A DNA stretch of 64,000 bases from Planktothrix rubescens CCAP 1459/22 (GCA_904830895.1 LR882958.1:4421501-4485500), one strand, 5' to 3'; counted from the first letter of the stretch, positions 50,157 through 60,835 are shown. Made by a program: numbers and translations. Notes: generated from the letters alone by a model not told the origin.

Positions 50157-52606
50157 ATGAAGCGATCGCTATCCAGAAATTATAAGTTTCAACTCATCAC
50201 ATTTACTATCATTTATATTGCCGGGATGACTCTATCACTAAAACTTCAGTTAATAGATCCTTTTGCTCTGGCTGTCTGGCCACCCGCCGGAATCGCCCTA
50301 GCACTAATGTTATTATTTGGGGTTAGGGTTTGGCCAGGTATAGTAATTAGTTTTATATTATTAAACATCATTTTGTTCCCAGATGAAGTTGATTTTACTA
50401 CATCAATTATGCCTCCAATCGGTGAAATATTACAAACCCTATTTGCAGTAAAATGTTTAGATTATTTTAAGTTTGATCGCCGTTTAAGTCGTTTAAGTGA
50501 TGTCTTTAAGTTGATATTTTGGGGGGCGATAATTTCTACTCAAATTAAAACAATTTTGCAAATATCAACTATTTGTTTATTTAAAGAAGGGATGTGGAAT
50601 GATTTTATTTGCGTATCTCCTGAAGGAGATTGGGGTAATTTTATTAATCTTTTCTGGAATTGGTGGCTAGGTAATGTGATGGGAATATTAAATTTTACTC
50701 CCTTAATTCTATTATTATATTTAGATAATCAGCCACCGGATCGGCAAATTTTATCTGAGTCCAAATTGGTGAGAAAAAGGGTTAAATCTTTCCTTCTATT
50801 GGGCCTAATTATTATTATTAGTTATCTAATCTTTTTTGAAAAAATTGATCAGCATCTTGCTAATTATCCGATAGAATATTTACCTTTACCTTTTATTATT
50901 TGGGCAACTTTAAAATTTGATCACAGAATCTCGATTACTGCTACATTTTTAGTATCAATGATCTCGATTTTATCAAATTTTTATGGTGGGGCCCATTTAT
51001 AGCGAGAACAGGAAATATCAGCGAGGCAACACTATTATTACAAACATTTATGGCTGTAATAACTATTACTAATCTAGTATTATTAGCTACAGTTAGTGAA
51101 CGGAGACAAGCAGAAAAGAAGTTAAAACAATTAAATCAAGAGTTAGAAAATCGTGTAAAGGAACGCACAGCAGAGTTAGAAATTGCTAAGAAAAAAGCCG
51201 AAGTTGCAAATCAAGCTAAAAGTACGTTTATTGCCAATATGAGTCACGAATTGCGGAGTCCTCTCAATGCAATTATTGGCTTTTCTCAATTAATGTTACG
51301 CACGAAAAATTTGCCTTCTGAACAATATGAAAATGCGGGAATTATTCAAAGAAGTGGGGAATATTTATTAACTTTAATTAATAATATCTTAGATTTTTCT
51401 AAAATTGAAGCTCAAAAAACTACTTTAAATCAAAAGGATTTTGACCTATATCAATTGTTAGATGATTTGGAAGATATGTTACATTTAAGGGCATTTAATG
51501 CGGGATTAGAATTGATTTTTGTCCGTGGAGAAAATCTACCTCGTTATCTTTATGCTGATGGAGTAAAACTACGCCAAATTTTACTCAATTTATTAGGGAA
51601 TGCGATTAAATTTACATCAAAAGGTGAAGTAATTTTAAGTGTTAATAGCCAGGAAAATCAAGACAATCAAAATTATATTTTAAATTTTACAATTAGCGAC
51701 ACAGGAAAGGGAATTTCTCAAGAAGAATTAGGCAATTTATTTCAGGCTTTTTCCCAAACAGAATCAGGACGAGAAGCCCAAGAAGGCACGGGATTAGGAT
51801 TAGTAATTAGTCGTCAATTTGTGCAGTTAATGGGAGGAGATATTGCGGTAGAGAGTCAATTAGGACAAGGCACAACTTTTCAATTTTCGATTAATGTAAA
51901 ATTAGGTCAAGAATCAACTAAAATTGAACGAATTAATCCTAAACGAGTATTAGCACTAGCACCGGAACAACCGACTTACAAAATCTTAACAGTAGATGAT
52001 AAAGCGATTAATTCCCAATTATTAATGAAATTATTAACACCATTAGGATTTGAAGTAAAAGAAGCGAGTAATGGACAGGAAGCTATAGAAATTTGGAATC
52101 AATGGCAACCTCATTTAATTCTTATGGATATGAGAATGCCTGTAATGGATGGTTATGAAGCGACTAAATATATTAAGTCAACGACCCAAGGTAATGCTAC
52201 CGCGATTATTGCTTTAACTGCGAGTGTTTTAGAAGAAGAAAAAGCGATTACTCTGTCAGCAGGATGTGACGATTTTATGCGTAAACCCTTTAAAGAATAT
52301 ACAATTTTTGAAGTATTAACTAAACATTTAGGAGTTAAATATATATATGCTGAAAATAATGATCAAAATTTGGCAGTTATCGAAGAAAAATCTTTAACAT
52401 CTGATGGTTTTAAATGTATGAATCAAGCATGGATTAATCAATTTTATGAAGCTGTTTTAGAAGCAAATACAAATGATGTGATAGAATTAATTAAAGAAAT
52501 TCCGCAAACAGAAAGTTCTTTAATACAATCTCTAACAAAATTAGCCAAGCAATTTGAATTTGAGAAATTAGTTGATTTAGTTGAACCTTTGATAAATTAC
52601 GAATAG
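50157..52606 (+). pseudogene. MASE1 hybrid histidine kinase, frameshifted
   Basis: Two frames together make one gene. Residues 1-281 (to 51002) are a MASE1 membrane sensor (FALAVWPPAGIALALMLLFG, about 8 spans). The frame continues from near 50991 as [26 protein letters not shown] and runs to 52606. That part has a coiled coil, HisKA ([17 protein letters not shown]), HATPase (GNAIKFT, DTGKGIS, GTGLGL) and a REC domain ([15 protein letters not shown]). The break is in a GGGG run at 50988-50991; one missing G explains it. It may be a pseudogene, a sequencing error or phase variation. A restart at 51050 would yield a soluble kinase. Confidence 0.85.
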
Positions 52607-52658
52607 AAATAGCAGCAAAAAATTTAAACAAATTATCTCTTTTATTATCTTATCTACC

Positions 52659-55156
52659 TTGTTTTTATTGGTAACAATATCTCATGCTTATACCCAAACC
52701 AACCAAGAAATAGAAAGTGTAAATCCTGTTGTTTTAATTGATAAAATAACAAAATATCCTTTAGGTTTAAATTTAGAAATATTTGAAGATAAAACTAGAG
52801 AATTAACGATTGAAGATGTAGTTAATCAAAAATTTATCCCTAGTCAGCAAAAAGTCCCCAACTTAGGACTAAAAAACTCAGCCATTTGGGTACGTTTTCG
52901 GGTAAAAAATGAAGCAATTAAAATTAAAAATTGGCTTTTAATTTTTAGTGATACTCGTATTGGCACAGTAGATTTTTATTTGCCTAAACCAGATCGAAAT
53001 AAATTTAATTTTATTAAAACTGGTAGAGATTTTCCCTTTCATACCAGAGAATTTAACCACCGTTATTTTATTGTTAATTTACATTTTGATCATCAAAACG
53101 AACAAATTATTTATTTACGTTTAACTTCACAACTTGGTTTCACAATTCCTTTAAATATTTACTCCTTAGAAATATTTTGGCAACAGGATCAAGGTAATAT
53201 TTTATTCTTAGGAATATCCTACGGAATTATTCTGGTGATGATTGTTTATAATTTATTTTTATTTATATCCTTACGAGACAGAAGTTATTTATATTATATT
53301 TTATTTATTACGGGTTATTTATTTTTCCAACTAAGCCGTGAAGGAATAGGACATCAATATTTATGGAGCAATTTCCCTAATTATCCTGAAATTTCAGTTT
53401 TAATGGCCTTATTTACTTTAATTGGGTGGATTAAATTTACTCAATCTTTCTTACAAACCCAAAAATATATTCCTAAAATAGATAAATTTTTCTTTTTTAC
53501 AAGTATATTTCTCATTGTTTTTGATCTTAGTGTGATCTTAATCAGATTTATTAGTTTTTTCAAAAATTATCAATATTCATTTATCATAACCTTTAATAGT
53601 TTATTTATCTCGATCATGATCTTAATCATCGCTATAATTAGATGGAAACAAAAATATAAACCAGCTAAATGTTTTTTATTAGCAATGTTAGCTCCAATTT
53701 TGTGTACAACTATTCATGGTTTAAGTGTATTTTCATTAATACCTTATAATTTTTATACTGAGAAAAGTTTAGCATTAGGTTTTACTTTATCAGTAGTATT
53801 ATTTTCTATTGCTTTAGCAGATCGGATTAATTTAATTAAAGAAGAAAGAGTGCAAGCACAAGCAGAAGCCTTAAAAAATGCTGAACTTAATCAACAATTA
53901 ATTAAAGAACAAAATATTATTTTAGAACAAAAAGTTAATCAAAGAACAACAGAATTAGCAATTGCTAAGGAAAAAGCCGAAGTAGCAAATAAAGCGAAAA
54001 GTAGCTTTATTGCTAATATGAGCCATGAATTAAGGTCGCCTTTAAACGCAATTATTGGTTTTTCTCAGTTAATATTACGCACAAAAAATCTACCTTCTGA
54101 ACAATACGAAAATGCGGGTATTATTCAACGAAGTGGTGATTATTTATTAACTTTAATTAATAATGTCTTAGATTTTTCTAAAATTGAAGCTCAAAAAACT
54201 ACTTTAAATCAAAAGGATTTTGACCTATATCAATTGTTAGATGACTTGGAAGATATGTTACATTTAAGGGCGTTTAATGCTGGATTAGAATTAATTTTTG
54301 TGCGCGGTGAAAATCTACCTCGTTATATTAAGGAACCGGATTAGGATTAGTAATTAGTCGTCAATTTGTGCAGTTAATGGGGGGAGATATTACGGTAGAA
54401 AGTGAATTAGGAAAAGGCACAATTTTTCAATTTTCAATTGTGGTACAATTAGGTAAAGAAACTGATAAAATTGAACACATTAATCCTAAAAGAGTATTAA
54501 AACTAGCACCGGAACAACCGACTTACAAAATCTTGACAGTAGATGATAAACCGATTAATTGTCAATTATTAATTAAATTACTTTCACCTTTAGGCTTTGA
54601 AGTAAAAGAAGCGAGTAATGGACAGGAAGCGATCGCAATTTGGCAAGAATGGCAACCCCATTTAATATTGATGGATATGAGAATGCCTGTAATGGATGGT
54701 TATGAATCCACTAAATATATTAAGTCAACGACTCAAGGTAATGCTACCGCGATTATTGCTTTAACTGCGAGTGTCTTAGAAGAAGAAAAAGCGATTACTC
54801 TGTCAGCAGGATGTGATGATTTTATGAGAAAACCCTTTAAAGAATATACAATTTTTGAAATATTAACTAAACATTTAGGAATCAAATATATTTATGAAGA
54901 TATGACAGATGGAAATAGCCAAACAGGAGTAAAAATCAATGAATTATCCCAACTAACTACAGAACAATTCCAAATAATGCCCCAGGAATGGGTGCTCAGA
55001 TTATATCAAGCAGTTCTCGAAGCAGATGATCAGGAAATCATAAGATTAATTCCAGAAATTCCTGAAACCGAAGCTGCTTTAGCTAAAATCTTGACTAAAC
55101 TGGTGCGTCAATATCAATTTGAGCAAATTATTGATTTAATAGAACCTCTCGTTTAA
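52659..55156 (+). pseudogene. 7TM-DISM hybrid histidine kinase with internal deletion
   Basis: The N-terminal extracytoplasmic 7TMR-DISMED2 domain ([16 protein letters not shown]...) and seven-span 7TMR-DISM domain run to about residue 370. HisKA follows ([17 protein letters not shown]), and the frame ends at 54344. Compared with the adjacent kinase, about 240 bp covering the N and G1 boxes of HATPase are missing after ENLPRY. The frame changes there, and the remaining G2 box ([11 protein letters not shown]) and REC domain (54368-55156) are out of frame. The signal peptide frame is open upstream of the TTG at 52659, but no canonical start was found. Kinase activity must be lost. Confidence 0.85.
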
Positions 55157-55728
55157 TCATCAACTTCTGCTTCTGTGAAAATAGGCGGCCATAATGCAGA
55201 AATTGATAATTCCCAACCGGGAAATAGTTCGGGTAGAGTTAAAATATCTTCATTTGCTAATATAATGGGTTCCCCTGTCGGTCGATAAACGGTAACAGTC
55301 AATTCATCAGGGTCAATCAAAATTCCCACAATTGCACCTAATTCTAAAAACTTTTTGAGTTTTTTTTCTAGTGTTTTAACTCGATCACTTTGAGATTTAA
55401 TTTCTACAACTAAATCTGGAACTAATTTGGCAAAGTATCGGACACTTTGTTGTAGCTGAGATGCACGAACAAAAGAAACATCTGGTGCTTTTAAGTTAGT
55501 ATCGGGCATGATAAAACCTCCTGCGGAGTCAAATATTCGCCCTAAGCGACGAGGTTCAACCCAAGCGAAAAGAAAGGCAATTAAACGGACACCTATTTCG
55601 CTAGAGATAATATCTGATGGCCCCATAACGATAATTTTCCCATTTTCAAGTTCTAATTGGTAATCCTGTCCAGCTTCCGAGAGAGTTGCTTGTAAGTTTT
55701 CTAAGTCTTTTATTGTCATCAGTGCCAT
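55153..55728 (-). CDS. Uma2 family endonuclease-like protein (DUF820)
   Basis: 191 aa. PD-(D/E)XK-like core: LKAPDVSFVRAS (Asp), DLVVEIKSQSDRVKTLEKKLKKFLELG (Glu, Lys). It is a different subfamily from the copy at 40805. Its stop overlaps the end of the kinase remnant by 4 nt on the opposite strand. The function is unknown. Confidence 0.85.
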   Translation of the reverse strand: MALMTIKDLENLQATLSEAGQDYQLELENGKIIVMGPSDIISSEIGVRLIAFLFAWVEPRRLGRIFDSAGGFIMPDTNLKAPDVSFVRASQLQQSVRYFAKLVPDLVVEIKSQSDRVKTLEKKLKKFLELGAIVGILIDPDELTVTVYRPTGEPIILANEDILTLPELFPGWELSISALWPPIFTEAEVDD

Positions 55729-55844
55729 GAGAAAAATCTCCTTGTCTAACTGAATTGATTAATATTATAGCTCTAAATTTAGGTAAAAACTTGATCGGAT
55801 GCGATCACACTTTAACAATTTTCCTAGAGGTGATTAAATTATTA

Positions 55845-56156
55845 TCAGGACAAGCCGCGATCGCTATTGGATTCTAAAACAAATTCAACTTTTAATTTTT
55901 TACCCAATACTAATGCAGCTTTAGTAATTGTTTGTAAATTTAAAGATGAATTTTTAGGATCAAGAAGCCGTTGTAAAGAAGATCGGCTAGTGTTCATTCG
56001 TTTAGCCATTTCGCTTTTTGAAAGTCCGGCTTGATTCATGGCTTCTTGAATTTGGTAAGCAATTACCCTTTTGATTGCTATTGCTTCTACCTCTGATAAT
56101 ATTCCTTCTTCTTCAAGAAATGTATCAAAATTACTGCCAATATATTGATTATTCAT
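55845..56156 (-). CDS. higA: HigA-like antitoxin (XRE family)
   Basis: 103 aa. An HTH_3/XRE domain at about 30-85: IQEAMNQAGLSKSEMAKRMNTSRSSLQRLLDP is a clear helix-turn-helix, and LNLQTITKAALVLGKKL completes it. The toxin gene lies 1 nt upstream on the same strand, and the toxin-first order is typical of HigBA. The antitoxin is expected to repress the operon and bind the toxin. Confidence 0.88.
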   Translation of the reverse strand: MNNQYIGSNFDTFLEEEGILSEVEAIAIKRVIAYQIQEAMNQAGLSKSEMAKRMNTSRSSLQRLLDPKNSSLNLQTITKAALVLGKKLKVEFVLESNSDRGLS

Positions 56157-56157
56157 G

Positions 56158-56508
56158 TTAATTGATTGATAAGTTATTTAATCTATTTTTAGCAATGTCT
56201 AACTCTTTTTCAGGAAGTTTTTGAGATTTTTTAATAAACCCATGTAACAAGATCATTTTATCATCTTTAACCGTAAAAATAACACGGGCAATTTTATTGT
56301 CTAAAGATATTCTAACTTCCCATAAGTTGGCTACCAACTTTTTAACCAAGGGCATTCCCATAGGCCAACCAAACTGCACGGTTTTAACATCTGTCCCAAT
56401 AATTTTCTTTTCATTAGGGGATAAGGACTTTAGCCATTCTCTAACAGGCTGATTGCCAAGTTCGGATTTGTAAAAAACAACCTGTAAAATCAGGTTAGGA
56501 TCATTCAT
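56158..56508 (-). CDS. higB: HigB-like toxin (RelE/ParE superfamily, phage Gp49-like)
   Basis: 116 aa. VVFYKSELGNQPVREWLKSLSPNEK followed by PLVKKLVANLWEVRISLDN and ARVIFTVKDDKMILLHGFIKKSQKLPEKEL is the Gp49/HigB signature, with the conserved LWEVR and HGFxKKsqKtP motifs. It should be a ribosome-dependent mRNA interferase. It appears intact, unlike the YoeB at 6035. It is translated just before its antitoxin, 1 nt apart. Confidence 0.9.
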   Translation of the reverse strand: MNDPNLILQVVFYKSELGNQPVREWLKSLSPNEKKIIGTDVKTVQFGWPMGMPLVKKLVANLWEVRISLDNKIARVIFTVKDDKMILLHGFIKKSQKLPEKELDIAKNRLNNLSIN

Positions 56509-56651
56509 CTTTAATAATTATACCTAATAAGTTTCATCTTAATCAATATTTAGGATGCAATTTTAACCAACTATGGTATTATGGCGACGACGATTAATGC
56601 CAGTACCAAGAGAAATAGTATCATTTTTAACTTAAAGGAAAATCAAATATT

Positions 56652-57602
56652 GTGGGAACTCGGATTAAAAATTTACAAGTCACAAAAGTCGTGGATGGGG
56701 ACACAATCAAGGTGTTACTCAATGATAAGCGGGAATTTTTAAGACTCGATTGTGTGGATACGGAAGAAATACTCAACCATGATTCTAAACCCCGAACAAA
56801 TGCCGGAATTGCCGCCGCAGAAATGGCACAACAATATTTTATGAATGAACATGGTTTTTTAACAAAAGTCGATATTGAATTTGATGGCAATGAACCAGCA
56901 GAAGTGTGTTTAGAAAAATATCGAGATCATCACGGACGATTAATTTGTTATGTGCATAAACAGGGAGAAAATTATAATTTAAAATTAATTAAGGAAGGTT
57001 GGAGTCCTTATTTTATTAAATATGGAAATTCTCGATTATATCATCAAGAAATGATGCGGGCTGAAGCCGATGCCCAAGCCCATAATCGCATGATTTGGAA
57101 TCGCCAAACCAACGAAAGTAGTGCCTTTAGAAACTATACTATTTTAATGCCTTGGTGGTCGTTACGCGCTGCGATTGTGGATGATTTTCGTCACTATGGA
57201 CAACCGAATGGCGTGTTATCCGTGCGTTTAGATTATCCTAATATATTATTAGCAGCAATGAAGCAACAATCTATTACTATTTTCTGTGATTTACAGGAGG
57301 GAATTACTAAATGGATTGGCAATAGTGGGATTATTCATACCGGAACAAAAGACCGAAGTTTAAAATTATGGATTCCTGAAGCTAGTAATAATAAAGATTC
57401 TCCTATCATTCATTTAATTAATAAACGATATACGGGGTTAGGACGGAGTTATGTCTATATTAGTGGACAGGTGACCATGTACCGAGATAAACCCGAAATT
57501 ACCCTAAATCATCTGCAACAATTATCGGATTTTTGCCCGATTGTTCAAGCAAAAAAATTGGCAAATTCCCCAGCTTTAACTTATAATAATACGCAGAAAT
57601 AA
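56652..57602 (+). CDS. Staphylococcal nuclease-like (SNase) domain protein
   Basis: 316 aa with a GTG start (MGTRIKNLQVTKVVDGDTIKV). SNase residues are visible: DGDTIKV, LRLDCVDTEE (Arg, Asp), EVCLEKYRDHHGRLICYV, and the last RLYHQEMMRAEADAQAHNRMIW. The C-terminal half (about 165-310) has an OB-fold-like region (YVYISGQVTMYRDKPEITL) that may bind nucleic acid. No signal peptide is seen with this start. It is 13 nt before the FMN reductase gene, so the two may share a transcript. Confidence 0.88.
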   Translation: MGTRIKNLQVTKVVDGDTIKVLLNDKREFLRLDCVDTEEILNHDSKPRTNAGIAAAEMAQQYFMNEHGFLTKVDIEFDGNEPAEVCLEKYRDHHGRLICYVHKQGENYNLKLIKEGWSPYFIKYGNSRLYHQEMMRAEADAQAHNRMIWNRQTNESSAFRNYTILMPWWSLRAAIVDDFRHYGQPNGVLSVRLDYPNILLAAMKQQSITIFCDLQEGITKWIGNSGIIHTGTKDRSLKLWIPEASNNKDSPIIHLINKRYTGLGRSYVYISGQVTMYRDKPEITLNHLQQLSDFCPIVQAKKLANSPALTYNNTQK

Positions 57603-57615
57603 TTAGGATATCATC

Positions 57616-58197
57616 ATGGTAAATTCCCCCAAAATTCTCGCCTTTGCTGGAAGTGCTAAGGAAACTTCCTATAATAAAAAGTTAGTCCAAATTGCAGCCA
57701 CCGGAGCCAAAACAGCCGGGGCGGAAGTCACCTATATTGATTTACGGGATTTCCCGATGCCCTTATTTGATGAAGACTTAGAAGCCCAACAGGGTATTCC
57801 GGTGGCTGTTCGTCAATTCAAAGATTTAATGGTAGCCCATCAAGGCTTATTAATTGCCTGTCCTGAGTATAATAGTTCGATTACACCGTTATTAAAAAAT
57901 GCCATTGATTGGGCATCCCGTCCCGAACCCAATTTACCGGGATTAGCTTGTTTTAATAATAAAATTGCAGCGATTATGAGCGCCTCCACTGGAGGGTTTG
58001 GAGGAATGCGCGGGTTAGTTCATGTTCGGGCTATTTTAGAAAGTATTGGGGTATTAGTTATTCCTCAACAACGCTCTATTTCTCAAGCCTTTGAAGCCTT
58101 TAATTCCGATGGAAGTTTAAAAGATCCCAAACAACAGCAGGATGTAGAAAGTTTAGGCGCAAAAGTTACAAGTTTATTGATTAAACTTTCAGCTTGA
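57616..58197 (+). CDS. NADPH-dependent FMN reductase (flavodoxin-like)
   Basis: 193 aa. The flavin-binding loop is AFAGSAKETSYNKKL, and the second one is CPEYNSSITPLLKNAIDWASRP, which is characteristic of the FMN_red family (ArsH/chromate reductase-like/quinone reductases). The last part carries MSASTGGFGGMRGLVHVR. It likely reduces FMN, quinones or metal ions; the substrate is unknown. It is preceded by an ATAATTAGGATATCATC spacer. Confidence 0.9.
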   Translation: MVNSPKILAFAGSAKETSYNKKLVQIAATGAKTAGAEVTYIDLRDFPMPLFDEDLEAQQGIPVAVRQFKDLMVAHQGLLIACPEYNSSITPLLKNAIDWASRPEPNLPGLACFNNKIAAIMSASTGGFGGMRGLVHVRAILESIGVLVIPQQRSISQAFEAFNSDGSLKDPKQQQDVESLGAKVTSLLIKLSA

Positions 58198-58307
58198 ATT
58201 TCAGTCATCAGTTATCATTTATCATGCCACAGGTAAGTGCCTGCGAGACTTACCCATGACTCCCGATAAGTTTGTTAACGGATAATCGCTTCGAGTTTCC
58301 AACTCGG

Positions 58308-59366
58308 TTATGCAGATTTAAGGGATGCCATATCTATGCAGAAGCGGTACTTCACATCGGACTTGAGCAGTCGCTCGTAGGCTTCGTTAACCTTCTGGAT
58401 TGGGATAACTTCGACATCGGCAGTGATGTTGTGTTTGCCACAAAAGTCGAGCATCTCTTGGGTTTCGGCGATCCCACCGATGCTAGAGCCAGAAAGACTG
58501 CGGCGAGCCATGATCAGGCTGAATGCCGAGACATCCAGGGGTTTCTCCGGGGCGCCGACAAGGGTGATGTTACCGTCAAGGCGAAGCAGATTGAGATAGG
58601 CGTTAATATCGTGATTAGCGGAGACGGTATCGAGAATAAAATCGAAACTGCCAGCGTGCTGCTGCATCTCGTCGGCGTTGCGGGAGACAACCACTTCGTC
58701 GGCACCAAGACGGAGCGCGTCTTCTTTCTTATCGGGTGAAGTCGTAAAGACAACGACATGGGCTCCAAACGCATGAGCAAATTTCACCCCCATGTGACCG
58801 AGCCCACCAAGACCGACCACGCCAACTTTCTTACCTTTAGTAACGCCCCAGTGACGCAGGGGTGAGTAGGTTGTAATCCCGGCGCACAGAAGTGGCGCGA
58901 CTCCAGGGAGATTGAGGTTGGTAGGAACTCGCAGAACGAAGCGTTCATCAACAACAATACTATCGGAGTAGCCCCCATAAGTAACGCCTCCGAGGTGCTT
59001 GTCGGGAGAGTTGAAGGTGAAGGTTAGGTTCGGGCAGAACTGCTCAAGATTAGCTTGGCAATGGGGGCAAGTACCATCGGAGTCAACCAGGCAACCAACC
59101 GCGGCGAGGTCATCGGGCTTGTACTTCGTAACTGCCGAGCCAACCTGGGTAACACGGCCGACGATCTCATGACCGGGGACAATTGGGTAGGTAGTGGGCA
59201 TGACGCTGCTCCACTCGTTACGCACCGAATGGATGTCGGAGTGGCAGATACCGCAGAAAAGGATCTCAATCTGTACGTCGTGTTCGGTTAAATCGCGTCG
59301 TCCGATCTGGGTGAAGGACAGCGCTGATGTTGCACTGGCTGCGGAATAAGCTTTCGTGTTGTACAT
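58308..59366 (-). CDS. Zinc-dependent NAD(P) alcohol dehydrogenase (YahK/CAD type)
   Basis: 352 aa. Catalytic zinc ligands are CGICHSDIH (Cys, His) and the downstream GHEIVG. The structural-zinc segment reads CLVDSDGTCPHCQ...C, with one of the usual four Cys replaced by Asp. The coenzyme loop is VGLGGLGHMG. It reduces aldehydes, probably NADPH-dependent like YahK and AdhA of cyanobacteria. The gene is visibly more GC-rich than its neighbours (runs of GCG, CGC, GGC), which suggests recent transfer. The TnpB element begins 98 nt upstream of its start. Confidence 0.92.
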   Translation of the reverse strand: MYNTKAYSAASATSALSFTQIGRRDLTEHDVQIEILFCGICHSDIHSVRNEWSSVMPTTYPIVPGHEIVGRVTQVGSAVTKYKPDDLAAVGCLVDSDGTCPHCQANLEQFCPNLTFTFNSPDKHLGGVTYGGYSDSIVVDERFVLRVPTNLNLPGVAPLLCAGITTYSPLRHWGVTKGKKVGVVGLGGLGHMGVKFAHAFGAHVVVFTTSPDKKEDALRLGADEVVVSRNADEMQQHAGSFDFILDTVSANHDINAYLNLLRLDGNITLVGAPEKPLDVSAFSLIMARRSLSGSSIGGIAETQEMLDFCGKHNITADVEVIPIQKVNEAYERLLKSDVKYRFCIDMASLKSA

Positions 59367-59464
59367 AAATTGATGCTCCTATTTGTTTATTTTTAGCGAA
59401 TGGTATTGTTGTGTTTTGATATCTATTCTCTCGCTCATGTATTGCATTATAGGTTCCAGCTTAC

Positions 59465-60835
59465 AAAGCCAGGGTGGGAGCGTGAAAGCCCACTAGCTTC
59501 AGCCGTGGGATGAAACGCGACGCAGGCACTTTTAAGTGCCGTCATCTACCAATTAATTTGTACCCAGTTATTAGATATTTATGTTATCATATTTTCCATG
59601 ATCAAAGTAACTCGGACGATTAAATTAAAATTCGCAAAACTCAACCGTTGTAAAGCTCAAATGTTTGAGCAAATGACGAAAGAAAATACGCGAATTGCTA
59701 ATAAGCTGTTGTCATTGCCAATCAAAGAACGGCGAAAAATGACAACAGCTAAAATCATGTCCGAGTTAAAATCTGCTCTGGTCAATCAAGTTATTCGACA
59801 TACCACATCCCCAACGGGTCGTAAAACCAAGCAATATAAAGTTCTTCCTGTAGAAGTTAACAACCAAAATTGGAAGTTAACTCAGAAAGGGAGTACCTAT
59901 TCAATTAGCTTCCCGACCCTCAAAGGTGAAAAAAGAATCCCCATTGAAGTAGCATCTCCTCATTGGCAGCCCGTTTTAGACGGATTGTTAGAGGAAACAA
60001 TTCAAGGGGGTTCTTTTAAGTTGATTAAACACAGAAATAAGTGGTATGCCTATCTGTCAATTACTGAGGATGTTCCAGAAGTTGAGACAGAGAAAACATT
60101 AGGATGTGACCGAGGGCAGAATAATTTAGCGGTAGTTGCACCAAAAGAAGGTTTCGGCAAGTTCTTTAATGGTCAAAGTGTTAAGCATCGAAGACGTTAT
60201 TTTCAACAACGTAGAAAACAACTTCAAGAAGCTAAAAAGTTTCGAGCTTTAAAGAAATGGAACAAAAAAGAGCAACGATGGATGGAAGCTATTAACCATA
60301 CAGTCAGTCGCCGAATTGTTCGTTTTGCTGAATACCATAACGCCGATATTGTTATAGAGGATTTGGAAGGATGTCGTAAAACCATGAAACAGAGCCAGAA
60401 ATCTCGTTCTGATTCCGGTGAATCTCGACACACTTGGTCTTATTATTCTTTGGAGCAAAAACTTAATTATAAGTTGGCTTTGAAAGGATTGAAATTAATC
60501 AAAAGACCTGCACCATATACCTCAAAATCTTGTTCAACTTGCGGTGTTATTGGTAAGAGAAATCGACATGATTTCAATTGTCCTAATGGTCACTACCATA
60601 ATTCTGATTTGAATGCTGCACGAAATCTGTCTCAATGGGATGGTTTCGCTTGTGATTTAAACCTAAAGAGAGATGCTTCTGTAATGGATTCATCCGGTTT
60701 AAATTATGGGGTGTTTGGCGCACCCCCGAACTCGGTGAAAAACAATCAAAAAGAGTATATTCAACTGTCTTTATTTGATTGGGCTAGATACGAGAATCCC
60801 ACCCCTTTAGCGTAGCGTAGGGGTGGGAGTGTCAA
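59465..60835 (+). mobile_element. IS200/IS605-type element carrying only tnpB (copy 2)
   Basis: 1371 bp, the same length as copy 1. It is preceded by TTAC (59461-59464), ends in TCAA (60832-60835) and has the same end hairpins. It inserted into the 3' end of the epimerase gene on the opposite strand. No transposase is present. Confidence 0.9.
59598..60815 (+). CDS. tnpB: TnpB RNA-guided nuclease (IS605 OrfB family), copy 2
   Basis: 405 aa, almost identical to the protein at 30844-32061 with a couple of dozen mostly conservative substitutions (for example GCDRGQNN, IVIEDLEGC, NSDLNAARN). Catalytic Asp, Glu and Asp are intact and so is the odd zinc ribbon. The substitutions are mostly synonymous or conservative in the DNA, so both copies appear to be under some constraint or are young. 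Confidence 0.92.
   Translation: MIKVTRTIKLKFAKLNRCKAQMFEQMTKENTRIANKLLSLPIKERRKMTTAKIMSELKSALVNQVIRHTTSPTGRKTKQYKVLPVEVNNQNWKLTQKGSTYSISFPTLKGEKRIPIEVASPHWQPVLDGLLEETIQGGSFKLIKHRNKWYAYLSITEDVPEVETEKTLGCDRGQNNLAVVAPKEGFGKFFNGQSVKHRRRYFQQRRKQLQEAKKFRALKKWNKKEQRWMEAINHTVSRRIVRFAEYHNADIVIEDLEGCRKTMKQSQKSRSDSGESRHTWSYYSLEQKLNYKLALKGLKLIKRPAPYTSKSCSTCGVIGKRNRHDFNCPNGHYHNSDLNAARNLSQWDGFACDLNLKRDASVMDSSGLNYGVFGAPPNSVKNNQKEYIQLSLFDWARYENPTPLA

Noticed and set aside
51050-52606. A separate soluble histidine kinase gene starting at 51050
   Set aside because: The MASE1 part continues into it if one G is restored, so it is better treated as one frameshifted gene.
58272-58739. 155-codon plus-strand ORF opposite the alcohol dehydrogenase
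   Set aside because: Long antisense ORFs are expected opposite a GC-rich gene; the dehydrogenase motifs are unambiguous.
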